A stretch of 14,575 nucleotides of DNA from Flammula alnicola. Its lineage: Eukaryota; Basidiomycota; Agaricomycetes; Agaricales; Strophariaceae. How positions within the stretch are numbered: the stretch's first letter is position 1; each line of letters begins with the position of its first letter. Location of the stretch: NCBI GenBank assembly GCA_015499995.1, contig JADNRV010000747.1, positions 1 through 14,575 on the forward strand. Reading direction: 5' to 3'. Shown piece after piece: positions 1 through 7,878 of this stretch. A model generated the notes under the pieces. The model was not told the origin of the DNA and did not search any database. It saw nothing but the letters and a program-made list of their open reading frames with translations. Position numbers and translations under genes: made by a program.

Positions 1-418
1 CATGCGAGTCTCGTCTGCCTTGGAGGCTGGTACGGTGAGTTGTCCGGTTGCCCTCCTGACTTGAATAACCATGAACGTATTAATGGTATCGCGGCTATTG
101 ATGATCAGGTATGGGTCAATCAGTACATTATCCTGAATAACAACGTGCCATTTGGCGGAAAGAAGCAATCAGGGATTGGTATGTCTATTCCTCTCTGGCC
201 TTCCTTTTTGTCTTCTCCGTCATGCATTTGCACTCTGTTACGGCTGAAGTATTAATTATCTCTGCATTTTTATTTCATCTTCTTGTATTGCATCCACGTA
301 ACCTGAGCTTATCCCATTTATTCTAGGTCGCGAGCTCGGAAGCTACGCACTTGAGGAGTATACTTCGATAAAGGCTATTCATTGGAACTTCGGAGAGAAT
401 ATTGAGTGGCCTCTTTGA
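1..418 (+). CDS. Aldehyde dehydrogenase, C-terminal end (5' part outside window)
   Basis: NAD(P)-dependent aldehyde dehydrogenase, which oxidises aldehydes to carboxylic acids. Only the last three exons are present. Exon 1-34 ends in RVSSALEAGT. Intron 35-108 (74 nt, GTGAGT...CAG, phase 0) is followed by exon 109-178, with VWVNQY and then NNNVPFGGKKQSGIG. Intron 179-326 (148 nt, GTATGT...TAG, phase 1) leads to exon 327-418, starting RELGSYALEEYT and ending in ENIEWPL and TGA. The string VPFGGxKxSGxGRELG is the C-terminal signature of the family, where the catalytic and oligomerisation domains meet. The catalytic Cys and Glu lie upstream of the window, so the subfamily and localisation cannot be judged. 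The reading frame is intact across both introns. Identity is confident from the motif; substrate is unknown. Confidence 0.93.
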
Positions 419-933
419 ATGGTATAACTCTGGTCGTCTGCGAGTGATTTCTATGCGTTGATCTTTAATGCTGTAAATGATGTTACAGGATGTAAGAGTG
501 AAGGCTGAGATCGGAAACGGAACGCTGAACGAATGGAGGCGGGCTGCTTTTGGAGAAAAATATTTCAGGTTTTTTCTTGGTGGTCAGCACACCAATTTTT
601 CTCACATCTAAGAAAGTTGAAACTTTAGAACAAAATAGCAGTGCAAGATTTTTATCGTACTTACGCGAAGTCCGCATGATAGCCGGTGTCGAGTTCCCAC
701 AATGGACCCACATCATTCAAATAGGCTGAGAAATTTCCGTCACTACCGTCAGTTGACGAGTGGCAGTTGAATTGGCCTGCAAACGACGTGGAATACTTGA
801 ACGCACATCGAAGACTCCAGCTCAAGAGGCATCCTTCCTCCCAAAGCCGCATTTCTTTTATTTGCAAGCCAAAATCAGCCTCGCGTGCTCGTTTGGTGCT
901 CGCTTAAAATTAAATCGCCTTTGAACAAATTTC
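419..933. other. Intergenic: aldehyde dehydrogenase 3' flank and F-box gene leader
   Basis: This holds the 3' flank of the aldehyde dehydrogenase gene and the upstream region and leader of the F-box gene. I found no ATG on the plus strand between about 850 and 933. The minus strand carries two exon-like stretches, listed separately as a possible gene remnant. No clear TATA box or poly(A) signal was seen. Confidence 0.5.
565..867 (-). pseudogene. Possible minus-strand exon pair or gene remnant, unrecognised
   Basis: Read on the minus strand, an open frame runs down to a strong donor (exon end at 665, GTAAGT from 664). A 57-nt candidate intron (664-608) ends in CTTTCTTAG. Splicing keeps the frame open for 14 more codons to TGA at 567-565. 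The joined tail contains FNCHSSTDGSDGN, GPLWELDTGYHADF and CEKNWCADH, so it is cysteine-bearing and looks protein-like. The intron length matches confirmed introns in the window. However, no convincing start codon or signal peptide was found, the fragment overlaps the leader region of the F-box gene on the other strand, and I do not recognise the family. It may be a relic exon of a lost gene, a small antisense gene, or chance. Confidence 0.22.
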
Positions 934-994
934 GTGAGCAGTTCCTATCACAAACTTGATCTGAATGCGACTAACTCACCTTGTCCTGCCTCAG
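934..994 (+). other. Probable 5'-leader intron of the F-box gene
   Basis: GTGAGC at 934 is followed by a CTAAC branch-like site at 971-975 and a pyrimidine-rich acceptor CCTGCCTCAG ending at 994. The length, 61 nt, is typical here. The intron contains an out-of-frame ATG at 964. Removing it makes ATG 1048 the first AUG of the spliced leader. The open frame that seems to continue upstream of 1048 begins at a GTG, which is the intron donor itself, not a start codon. Confidence 0.6.
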
Positions 995-1047
995 ATACGG
1001 AAAAGAACCTCGTAGACATATACCCTCAGTATCCGGACAATTCCAAC

Positions 1048-2673
1048 ATGGCAGAGTCGGATCGAATCCCCACCAGCGACATTGAACGACGCCACGACGA
1101 CAGGTCATACCTCTCCTGCAAAATATCTGACGGACAGCCATGCCCCCCGTGCATGAGGCTCCTAAATATTGATCAGGAGATTTCCAAACTAATGACCGAG
1201 CGTCTGTCTATAAAGTCACTGGTTAACCAGAATCACGACTCCATTATCCACCGGCTTCCTCAAGAAATCGCTTCCCACATTTTCACGTTTTCCGTCCCTA
1301 CATTCAAGGCTCATCCAAGGAAATTCAAGAAGTCCGTGGTATCTGCGCCGTTGACTCTGGGAGCCATCTGCCAAAGATGGCGCCAGATTGCTTGGTCGAC
1401 GCCCCACCTCTGGACGACAATTTGTATCAACCTTCTACCACGAAAATTCCCGCAGAGAGGTCAGCTGGCATATGAATGGCTCAGTCGATCTGGAGACCTC
1501 CCGTTGTCGATTTATCTCTACTTCAAGGACAATCTCAAAGCCAAGAAGTCGGAGCATAAATTGCATCCATTCATTGACCTTATCAATCAGTATTCGCATC
1601 GTTGGTATTCCCTCGATCTCGACCTGCCCGTTTCTCTAGTATCTCGTTTCGGTCGTGATTCTAACTCGAGCACCATCCTCCATAACCTTGACTTGAGGGT
1701 TTCAGATAATTCCACGATGAACTTCGATGATCGATTCAGCCTCGACAACGTGCTGCCAAGCCCACAGGAGGTCGTCTTGTCAGGCATTCCCTTCGAGTGC
1801 GTTGAAATTGCGTGGAACAATATTACACATGTCCAACTTGAAGGTGTCCACGTAGACGAATGCATCGAGCTCCTGCGACGTGCTCCGCGGATGGTTCGTT
1901 GTGACTTCTGGGAGGTTTCCGAATCACAAGAAACAGGGATAATATCCGAAACCATCGTCGTTCATCCCGCCCTACAATCACTGTCCTTTTCCTCTGTTGG
2001 TCCGAACGACATCGACATAACCTTCTTTAACTTGGTGTCTTTCCCTTCCCTCACAAGCTTCAGCTGCGACACCATTTCACGTCCAGTGGCAATTGATGCC
2101 ATTGTATCTTTTCTAACTCGCTCGGGATGTTCTCTGCAGCGTCTGGACATATTCGACAGTTACGCGGATAATGAAGCTTTTGTCCAGGTCGTCAGAACGA
2201 CACCAGTATTGCAACACCTATCATTGGGGTATCCACAACAATCTGTTTTGAACTTTTTCCTGCAGCTTCTTGGAACTGCAATTCCTGTCCAAGGCAAGGA
2301 TCCAGAAGGTGGAGATATTCTTCTTCGTGATCTCCGATCATTCGAATATACCGGAGAGTTCAATTTCTCATGGGAGCAGATACTCACTCTCTGCGGCCCC
2401 GAATATCAACCAGCCGGCTCTACAGAGTTCCTCTCAACAACTATGCCACAAACCTCTCGCCGGCGAAATCTATCTTCTCTCACCGTGAAAGTGGACAAGA
2501 CCGTGATGGACGAATTGTACATCAAGAAACATACCCTCCTTCAATTCATGCGACTCCAGAAAGAGGGAATCAAGCTTAATTTTTCCCGTAGACACAATCC
2601 GTCAGATATAATCAAGGCTTCGAAAAAATTTCACGGTCTGTCCGAGGAGAGCGATGGTAATCGTGAAGATTGA
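1048..2673 (+). CDS. F-box-like domain protein with leucine-rich C-terminal part
   Basis: Single coding exon of 541 codons plus stop. Such proteins usually link substrates to Skp1-Cullin ubiquitin ligases; that role is inferred from the family. Residues about 32-67 (CPPCMRLLN, then an IDQEISKLMTER helix) form the heptad-like segment that precedes F-boxes in Agaricomycetes. The F-box-like core is at about 69-127, with RLPQEIASHIF and then APLTLGAICQRWRQIAWSTP followed by HLW. The remainder is an irregular leucine-rich region with LRR-like units such as LQRLDIFDS (about 363) and LQHLSLGY (about 388), probably the substrate-recognition part. ATG 1048 was chosen because it has a good context (CAACATGG) and is the first ATG after the probable leader intron; the frame upstream lacks an ATG. 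The C-terminus is basic and polar. Such genes are highly multiplied in this class, so the target is unknown. Confidence 0.85.
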   Translation: MAESDRIPTSDIERRHDDRSYLSCKISDGQPCPPCMRLLNIDQEISKLMTERLSIKSLVNQNHDSIIHRLPQEIASHIFTFSVPTFKAHPRKFKKSVVSAPLTLGAICQRWRQIAWSTPHLWTTICINLLPRKFPQRGQLAYEWLSRSGDLPLSIYLYFKDNLKAKKSEHKLHPFIDLINQYSHRWYSLDLDLPVSLVSRFGRDSNSSTILHNLDLRVSDNSTMNFDDRFSLDNVLPSPQEVVLSGIPFECVEIAWNNITHVQLEGVHVDECIELLRRAPRMVRCDFWEVSESQETGIISETIVVHPALQSLSFSSVGPNDIDITFFNLVSFPSLTSFSCDTISRPVAIDAIVSFLTRSGCSLQRLDIFDSYADNEAFVQVVRTTPVLQHLSLGYPQQSVLNFFLQLLGTAIPVQGKDPEGGDILLRDLRSFEYTGEFNFSWEQILTLCGPEYQPAGSTEFLSTTMPQTSRRRNLSSLTVKVDKTVMDELYIKKHTLLQFMRLQKEGIKLNFSRRHNPSDIIKASKKFHGLSEESDGNRED

Positions 2674-2757
2674 CTTGCTTCATATCCGATAGCGGCCCGA
2701 GGGCGGACACATCCGAGTCGATAACCACTTCCCAACTTTATGAATTACCCATTGGAT

Positions 2758-2767
2758 TAAGTACTTA
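2758..2767. repeat. TAAGTACTTA palindrome, copy 1 of 3
   Basis: Ten-bp palindrome identical to the core of the 16-bp palindrome at 2987-3002. A nine-base copy (AAGTACTTA) is also at 2866-2874. Three copies within about 240 bp of one promoter suggest a repeated regulatory site. Confidence 0.45.
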
Positions 2768-2865
2768 CAGCCAATTTGGCATAATACATATGATCGGTTA
2801 ACAATAAGTTCGAGAGGGTGTTGTTGCTTTGGCGAATTCTTAACCATCCTGTACGTTCAAACTAC

Positions 2866-2874
2866 AAGTACTTA
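2866..2874. repeat. AAGTACTTA motif, copy 2 of 3
   Basis: Matches nine bases of the motif found at 2758-2767 and inside 2987-3002. It is followed by CTTATG, a further half-site-like TTACTTAT. Confidence 0.4.
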
Positions 2875-2938
2875 CTTATGACCTGCCATTGCCGTTTTTC
2901 TAGAATCTTTTGCGACGCGCCGTCCTGATGCGTACACC

Positions 2939-2946
2939 CACGTGAT
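2939..2946 (+). promoter_or_regulatory. E-box CACGTGAT, candidate Cbf1-type site
   Basis: CACGTGAT on the plus strand is ATCACGTG on the other, matching the RTCACRTG consensus of yeast Cbf1, which acts on sulfur-assimilation (MET) genes. It lies about 155 bp before the ATG of a siroheme-synthesis gene, a plausible setting. Whether this fungus uses a Cbf1-like factor here is inference; E-boxes are short and also occur by chance. Confidence 0.4.
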
Positions 2947-2986
2947 GGCATTACTTATATTTTCTTTTAATTTCTGCATTATTTCA

Positions 2987-3002
2987 GGATAAGTACTTAT
3001 CC
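2987..3002. promoter_or_regulatory. 16-bp perfect palindrome GGATAAGTACTTATCC
   Basis: This sequence equals its own reverse complement. It holds two head-to-head GATAAG cores around GTAC, about 100 bp before the siroheme enzyme ATG. GATA-type zinc-finger factors (AreA/Nit2 for nitrogen) bind paired GATA cores, and nitrite reductase needs siroheme. Against this, the base before each core is G, which is not favoured in the HGATAR consensus. It could equally be the site of an unrelated dimeric factor. Confidence 0.45.
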
Positions 3003-3063
3003 GTTATAAGGTTTCGCGCAAATTGCTCATCAGCACGACAAACATTTATCTCATACGACTACG

Positions 3064-3141
3064 ATGACTTCAAGGTCTTTTTCCTACTACCATAAGCCAT
3101 GCAAGGTCATTACGCGACACCAAGGGGAGGGGCTGCCCTAG
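3064..3141 (+). other. Upstream ORF overlapping the siroheme synthase start
   Basis: ATG at 3064 (A at -3) opens a 25-codon frame ending at TAG 3139-3141. This is in a different frame from the main ATG at 3099 and overlaps its first 43 bases. If the transcript starts upstream of 3064, ribosomes would meet this AUG first, which could lower or regulate translation of the main frame. The transcription start is unknown, so it may not be in the mRNA. Confidence 0.35.
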
Positions 3142-5004
3142 TGGTTTCCTTCAGCCTTCAAAACAAGACCACTCTCATCATCGGTTCCGGCACTCTTGCT
3201 GCCTCTCGCGCTTTCTCTGCTTTGGAAGCCGACTCGTCTGTTATTATTTTGGCGAAAGGTGGGCTGAAATCCTCCTGCGAGGAATTACAGTTCAGAGTCC
3301 AGCAGCAACAAGTTCGATTTGTTGACTGGGACCAATTGCCAAGTTCATCGGGGCCTGTCAACGATGCGGACCGTCTCGAGGCATTCCTGAGCTCCACCAC
3401 AAGTGTAGCTCTTGCTATCATCACGGATACGTTGGCGAACTCTGAGAGGCGTAGCCATGCCTCAGCCGAACAAATTTATCGGGTGTTCAAGGCTCGAAAC
3501 ATTCCAGTCAACACTACGGACATGGTCGACCTTTGCGACTTTTCCTTCACATCCACGCATCGATTCGAGCATCATGAAACAGGAGAGAAGACATCGCTCC
3601 AGATTGGGGTTACGACCAACGGCAAAGGATGTAGGCTGGCTGCTCGTCTACGCCGAGAAATCGTCGCTAAACTTCCAAAAGAAGTTGGTGCAGCTGTGGA
3701 GGAAGTCGGTCGAATGCGTTCCTTGGCGAAGAACGAAATAGAGTCATCGAACGAGAAGGAATCTGATGCCCATTTCGATGACAGTGTCGAAGACGAAGAG
3801 GTTTGCGAGGAAAGTGGGGTTTTAACACCCAACCGACCCGTACCATCTCGAAGCAACACGGAAAACACATCAGAGGCGAGGACAAGGCGCATCAAGTGGG
3901 TGGCTCAAGTCAGCGAATATTGGCCTATCTCAAAACTCGCGTCAATGTCGGAACTAGAGATGAAAGAAGTCCTCGCAGAAGCAAACACCTTATCGCTCAA
4001 TGCTTCCACAGCACATCTTCGAGCCCCTCAATCTCAGTCCTCCTTACATTTCCAAAAGTTCCCAAAGCTTGGTCGTATCCTTTTGGTTGGCTCGGGGCCA
4101 GGACATCCTTCTCTCCTCACCATCGCCACTCATACTGCGCTCACTCAATTGGCCGATGTCGTACTTTCGGACAAACTCGTCCCAGATGCGGTCTTGTCAC
4201 TCATTCCCAAGCATGTGGAGGTCCGCATTGCGAGAAAGTTTCCAGGAAATGCTGAGGGCGCACAAATAGAGATGATGGAAGCTGCTGTTGATGCTGCGAA
4301 GCAAGGACTTACGGTTGTCCGCGTACGTATAGCTATATGACCCTTTTTATCTTCATCATCTCATACAATATTCATAGCTCAAGCAAGGAGACCCCGTTGT
4401 GTATGGTCGGGCGGGCGAAGAGGTGCTTTACTTCCGTTCACACGGATTCGAGCCTCTAGTAATACCCGGTGTAAGCTCCGCACTTGCCGCTCCCACCTTT
4501 GCTGGTATACCGGTCACGCAGCGTGGTGTCGCAGAATCCTTGATCGTCTGCACCGGCGTTGGTAGAAAGGGCAAAGAAGTCCAGCTGCCTGGGTACGAAC
4601 GAAGCAGAACGGTTGTCATCCTGATGGGTGTAGCGCGCCTCCAACAAGTAATACATGCACTCGTCGATACCTCGGACGCAAGCAAACGTCGCGACGGTCG
4701 GGCGTATCCTCTCAACACACCTATCGCGATCATCGAGCGAGCTTCGATGCCCGATCAACGTGTTATCTCCTCGACATTAAAGAATATAGTCAGAGCTCTA
4801 CAGAGCAGTGGTGAACAAAGACCGCCCGGAATGATGATCATTGGTTGGGCCGTCTTAGCCCTCCATGGTCAAGGCGACGTGGGAGTTTTGGATGAAGATG
4901 GAGAAAGTCACGACGCTGCGCGGATCATGAGGTGGTTAGGAGGAGATGACGCTCTTGGTTGGAAAGTGCGCGAAGGACTGGAGACAGGGTGGGAGAGCCT
5001 CTGA
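3099..5004 (+). CDS. MET1: Fused siroheme synthase: precorrin-2 dehydrogenase-like domain plus uroporphyrinogen-III C-methyltransferase
   Basis: Makes siroheme precursors for sulfite and nitrite reductases: SAM-dependent methylation of uroporphyrinogen III to precorrin-2, with a Met8/CysG-like NAD-binding domain at the N-terminus. Two exons, 3099-4322 and 4378-5004, flank a 55-nt intron (GTACGT...TAG), giving 616 residues. N-terminal domain: GGAALVVSF, dinucleotide-binding GSGTLAASRA (about 29-38), and VNTTDMVDLCDF with Asp141, equivalent to the catalytic Asp region of Met8. An acidic linker lies at about 215-265. Methyltransferase domain from about 326: LVGSGPGHPSLLT, then across the splice junction GDPVVYGRAGEE, then IPGVSSALAAPTFAGIPVTQRG and a late TVVILMG. 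The usual GPGDP reads GPGHP. The order resembles bacterial CysG reversed from separate enzymes, and fungal Met1 proteins have a similar N-terminal domain. The start fits the conserved beginning; an upstream ORF overlaps it. The symbol is by homology. Confidence 0.92.
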
Positions 5005-5391
5005 TCATAGCATCGTCAGGTACCGTCAATTCCTACCTGTTTTCCCCCTGTCCCCGACTCAATTCTTGCCTTGCTTCTGGGATTATCAGTGATGCTGGCC
5101 TACGAGGGCCTACGCCACAGGAAATTCCAGCAAAATGCACGCGCTTGGGATATTTTTATCTCTTACCACTGCGCTTACAGACGAACATGTTCGTTCATCT
5201 GTCGTGGCCAACGTAACAGCCCAAGATCACAGCTCCCACCTCCCAAGACCGTATATGCGTCTTTCTGCACATCCTCCTCCAGACGTGTCTTCGTTCTTAC
5301 GGCACACTACCAAACAAGAAATTCTTCCTAGACCAACAAGTTACTCTATTCATCTTTGAAGACCGAACAACCAATCCTTCGCCAGCTTTCA
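5005..5391. other. Convergent 3' intergenic region
   Basis: 387 bp between the stop of the siroheme gene and the stop of the UstYa-like gene. It should hold both 3' untranslated regions. I see no gene, repeat or clear AATAAA-type signal; short open frames here lack any family-like sequence. Confidence 0.6.
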
Positions 5392-6070
5392 TTACGTTAA
5401 GGCTTCCAACATCCTCTCATGCTCTGCCTGATTCTTCTTCGCCTCGTTGAATACCGCTTCCCAGTCCTTACACTCGTATACCCCACGCCAATCGATAGGG
5501 TTTTTGTGTGACGCAAACTGGAAAGATTCGAGCTCTAAGTCCCCGTGGCACATGACCATTTGGCGCACGTAGTTGAGGCAGTGTCGTGTGAGGGCGGAAG
5601 GACCAATATCATCTTCGCCGCGATCTCGAATTATTTCTGCGCGTATGATGTCCAGGCACTTGAGTTGGTGCATCATCGACACCGTGTAGGGCTGTCGATG
5701 GGGCCCGAGGTGGACGACGCCATTGCGAGGTGCGATGGCCGCCCACTCTGCTGCGCCATCCTCCGTGTCTAGGCGAAAATGTTTGGGGTTGTCGAATGTC
5801 ATTAGGATCGTTTTCCGCTCTATAGGCCAGATTTCCGGATAATCATCCCCGACATAACCTGAGAAGCAAGATTTCACGTCGAAAGTTAAGCAAGTGACAG
5901 ACAGTCTCGAGGCGCTTGCTGTTCCACTCACTGTACTCCCTTGTCAAATGCGCGATTTGTTTGTTAATCCACAGTGTCCCGACGAGCTTTACTAAGAAGC
6001 TTAGAGCGATGAACAGCAGGCTCACGCCTGTGAGTGATGCAGGCGCCCACCGTTTCGAGAAGGACCGCAT
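5392..6070 (-). CDS. UstYa-like (DUF3328) protein with incomplete HxxHC motifs
   Basis: UstYa-family proteins include oxidases that cyclise ribosomal peptides, such as those of the ustiloxin pathway; many members are of unknown function. Two exons, 6070-5932 and 5858-5392, flank a 73-nt intron (GTGAGT...CAG, phase 1). The product has 201 residues. A short basic N-terminus and one membrane helix (about 13-35) precede the domain. The junction restores the family motif YSYVGDDYPEIWP (about 46-58). Later come MMHQLKCLDIIR (His110, Cys114) and RHCLNYVRQMVMCHGD (His139, Cys140, Cys150, His151). The canonical family has HxxHC twice; here the first is HxxKC and the second LxxHC, so each lacks one histidine. 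That could mean altered metal binding or an Agaricomycete subtype. It is a type II membrane protein by layout. No precursor gene with repeated cores is adjacent. Confidence 0.85.
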
Positions 6071-6664
6071 GTGAAAGATCGAATGCTTCTACTTTTACAA
6101 ATGCAAGATGCGTTATCTTCACTGCTTAGAGGAGGAGAAGACAGTAAAAAAAAGAACCTGTCTAATCGGGTTTATGGTGGCTGTCGGTTTTGAATTTTCT
6201 TTGTCTTTGTTATTCCTTCAGTTCACAACGCTTGGCAGGTGCACCTGAGGAGTCGCAAAAGGGGCTAAGCGAAATTCCTCTTCTCGTCGCTATCATTCGG
6301 GCGGAATGTCGTCAAGGTCGACTTAATGTCTATTTTTTCTGCGTCCTGGCGTTACTCTCGTGATCCCAGGTTTATCCTGCTGAAAGCTACGGAAGTATTT
6401 TGCGACTGATGTCCACTCAAAGCCAAAAAATGCCTAACTGTCGAGCTAATACTCTCACAGACCGCAGATCGACCATCAACCATCTCATATCGGTCAACTT
6501 GCCAGAATCGACACACATCCATATGACGCTCGGTTGCATGCTTAGTTTGTGCATTCTGAGCAATTTCGCATGGATGTAGAAGATACATAAATCCGCCTCA
6601 CTAGGTGATAAAAGAACCAGAGAAACTGAATCCCTCTATTCCCTCCCAGCAGTAGACTATCACC
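6071..6664. promoter_or_regulatory. Divergent upstream region shared by UstYa-like and seven-helix genes
   Basis: 594 bp between the two divergent start codons, so it must contain both promoters. An A-rich run lies at about 6145-6155 and a TATA-like GATAAAAG at 6606-6613, about 55 bp before the plus-strand ATG. No repeated motif or coding signal was recognised. The arrangement allows co-regulation, but this is not shown. Confidence 0.45.
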
Positions 6665-7878
6665 ATGTCGTCAGCATTGACCGAGTTCGAGCATTCGTAT
6701 TATATCGGCAACTACATGAGCGGTATCCTCTATGGTATGTGCACTGCCCTATTTTGGATAATCTGAACAGTTCTCTGATGGTGGTGTCGTCTATGCAGGG
6801 GTGAACCTCGTCATGTATTTTCTGACATTGCAGGGCCTGTTACGGAAGAACAACCACAACTCAGCCAAAAGTCGCAAGTTTTTCGCCCTCTATAGCACCG
6901 TTCTCCTCCTGCTCTTGACCGTTGATATCTCTGTCAATGCGGTGTGGGGTGAACTCATGTGGATCAACGCTCGCGACCAGCCAGGAGGCGTACCGGGCTT
7001 CATCGTTACCCAGACCTCTGTTTGGTATCAAACTTTGGGTTCCACCTCTGTTGTGGCCATGATCTTCCTGGGCGACGCTCTGTTGGTAAGAGTAACTTCT
7101 CACTTGCCCCTTCACGTTTCTTACCTTCTCGCGTAGCTTTACCGCCTTTTCATCATCTATGGCTCGAGATACATTGTCATCGCATTCCCAATTCTGGCGT
7201 ATCTGGCTGCATTCTGTAGGACATCGTCAGCATCTGGGAATTTTCCAAGACTAACGGTGCTCTGACAGCTCTGGCCATCATTGAACTGGTTCTAGCCGGA
7301 AAGCCTGGAGGGAACTTCTTTCATGGAAAGACAATCAACTTCGGAACACCCTATTACACGATCACCATCGCCCTCAACATCATCATTACTGTCCTTATCG
7401 TCAGTCGTCTGCTCAAGCTCGGCAAAGCTGTCTCAAGGGCTCTCGGACGCGACAGCGCAAGGATATACACCAGCGTTGCATCTATGTTGATCGAGTCCGC
7501 TGCTCCCTACAGTCTAGTCGGAATCATGTTTTTGATTCCCTATGCGATGGGTAACTCGACGGCCATCTCATTCGGGCAGGTCTGGGCCAAGCTCACTGTA
7601 CGTTCTGTCCCCTCTACTTGCTTGCCAGACCTATTAACATTTATGTATAGTGCTTGTCGCCTCAACTAATTGTCCTGCGCGTGGTCACCGGACGCGCTTG
7701 GGGTCGGGAAGTCATCACTCAAGCCCAAAGCAACGTTGAATTCATGGTTGGTGGGAAAGCTGTTCATGCGACCGGGATCGAGCTGCAAAGCCACGGATAC
7801 AGCCAAGGAGCTACTACCTTGGGTGAAACTGCTACGGAAAAGTGGAACTCTAGCACCAAAAGCCTTGGTTCATCGTGA
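6665..7878 (+). CDS. Seven-transmembrane protein of an Agaricomycete family, function unknown
   Basis: Five exons (6665-6734, 6799-7085, 7137-7215, 7269-7597, 7651-7878) with introns of 64, 51, 53 and 53 nt, all GT-AG and frame-consistent, give 330 residues. Start ATG 6665 has a strong context (CACCATGT). Hydrophobic helices, by eye: about 17-41, 51-73, 103-126, 131-156, 175-195, 216-240 and 246-270. Features include the loop with AGKPGGNFFHG after helix 4, IESAAPYS in helix 6, and SPQLIVLRVVTGRAW at the end of helix 7, which is a recurrent signature of this large basidiomycete membrane family. The C-terminal tail (about 55 residues) is hydrophilic and probably cytoplasmic, with the N-terminus outside as in receptors. 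Receptor-like topology is inferred; no ligand or G-protein evidence exists in the sequence. Confidence 0.85.

Larger units (their letters stand above)
2674..3098 (+). promoter_or_regulatory. Upstream region of the siroheme synthase gene
   Basis: This region of 425 bp lies between the F-box stop codon and the siroheme enzyme ATG. It has an E-box (2939-2946), three copies of AAGTACTTA (2759-2767, 2866-2874, 2991-2999), the last embedded in a 16-bp palindrome, and an upstream ATG at 3064. A TATA-like TTATAAGG lies at 3004-3011. There is no coding signal. Confidence 0.55.

Noticed and set aside
934..1047. N-terminal extension of the F-box protein starting at GTG 934
   Set aside because: GTG is not a usual start in fungi, and this GTG is the donor of a well-formed intron ending at 994. 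No ATG exists in this frame before 1048.
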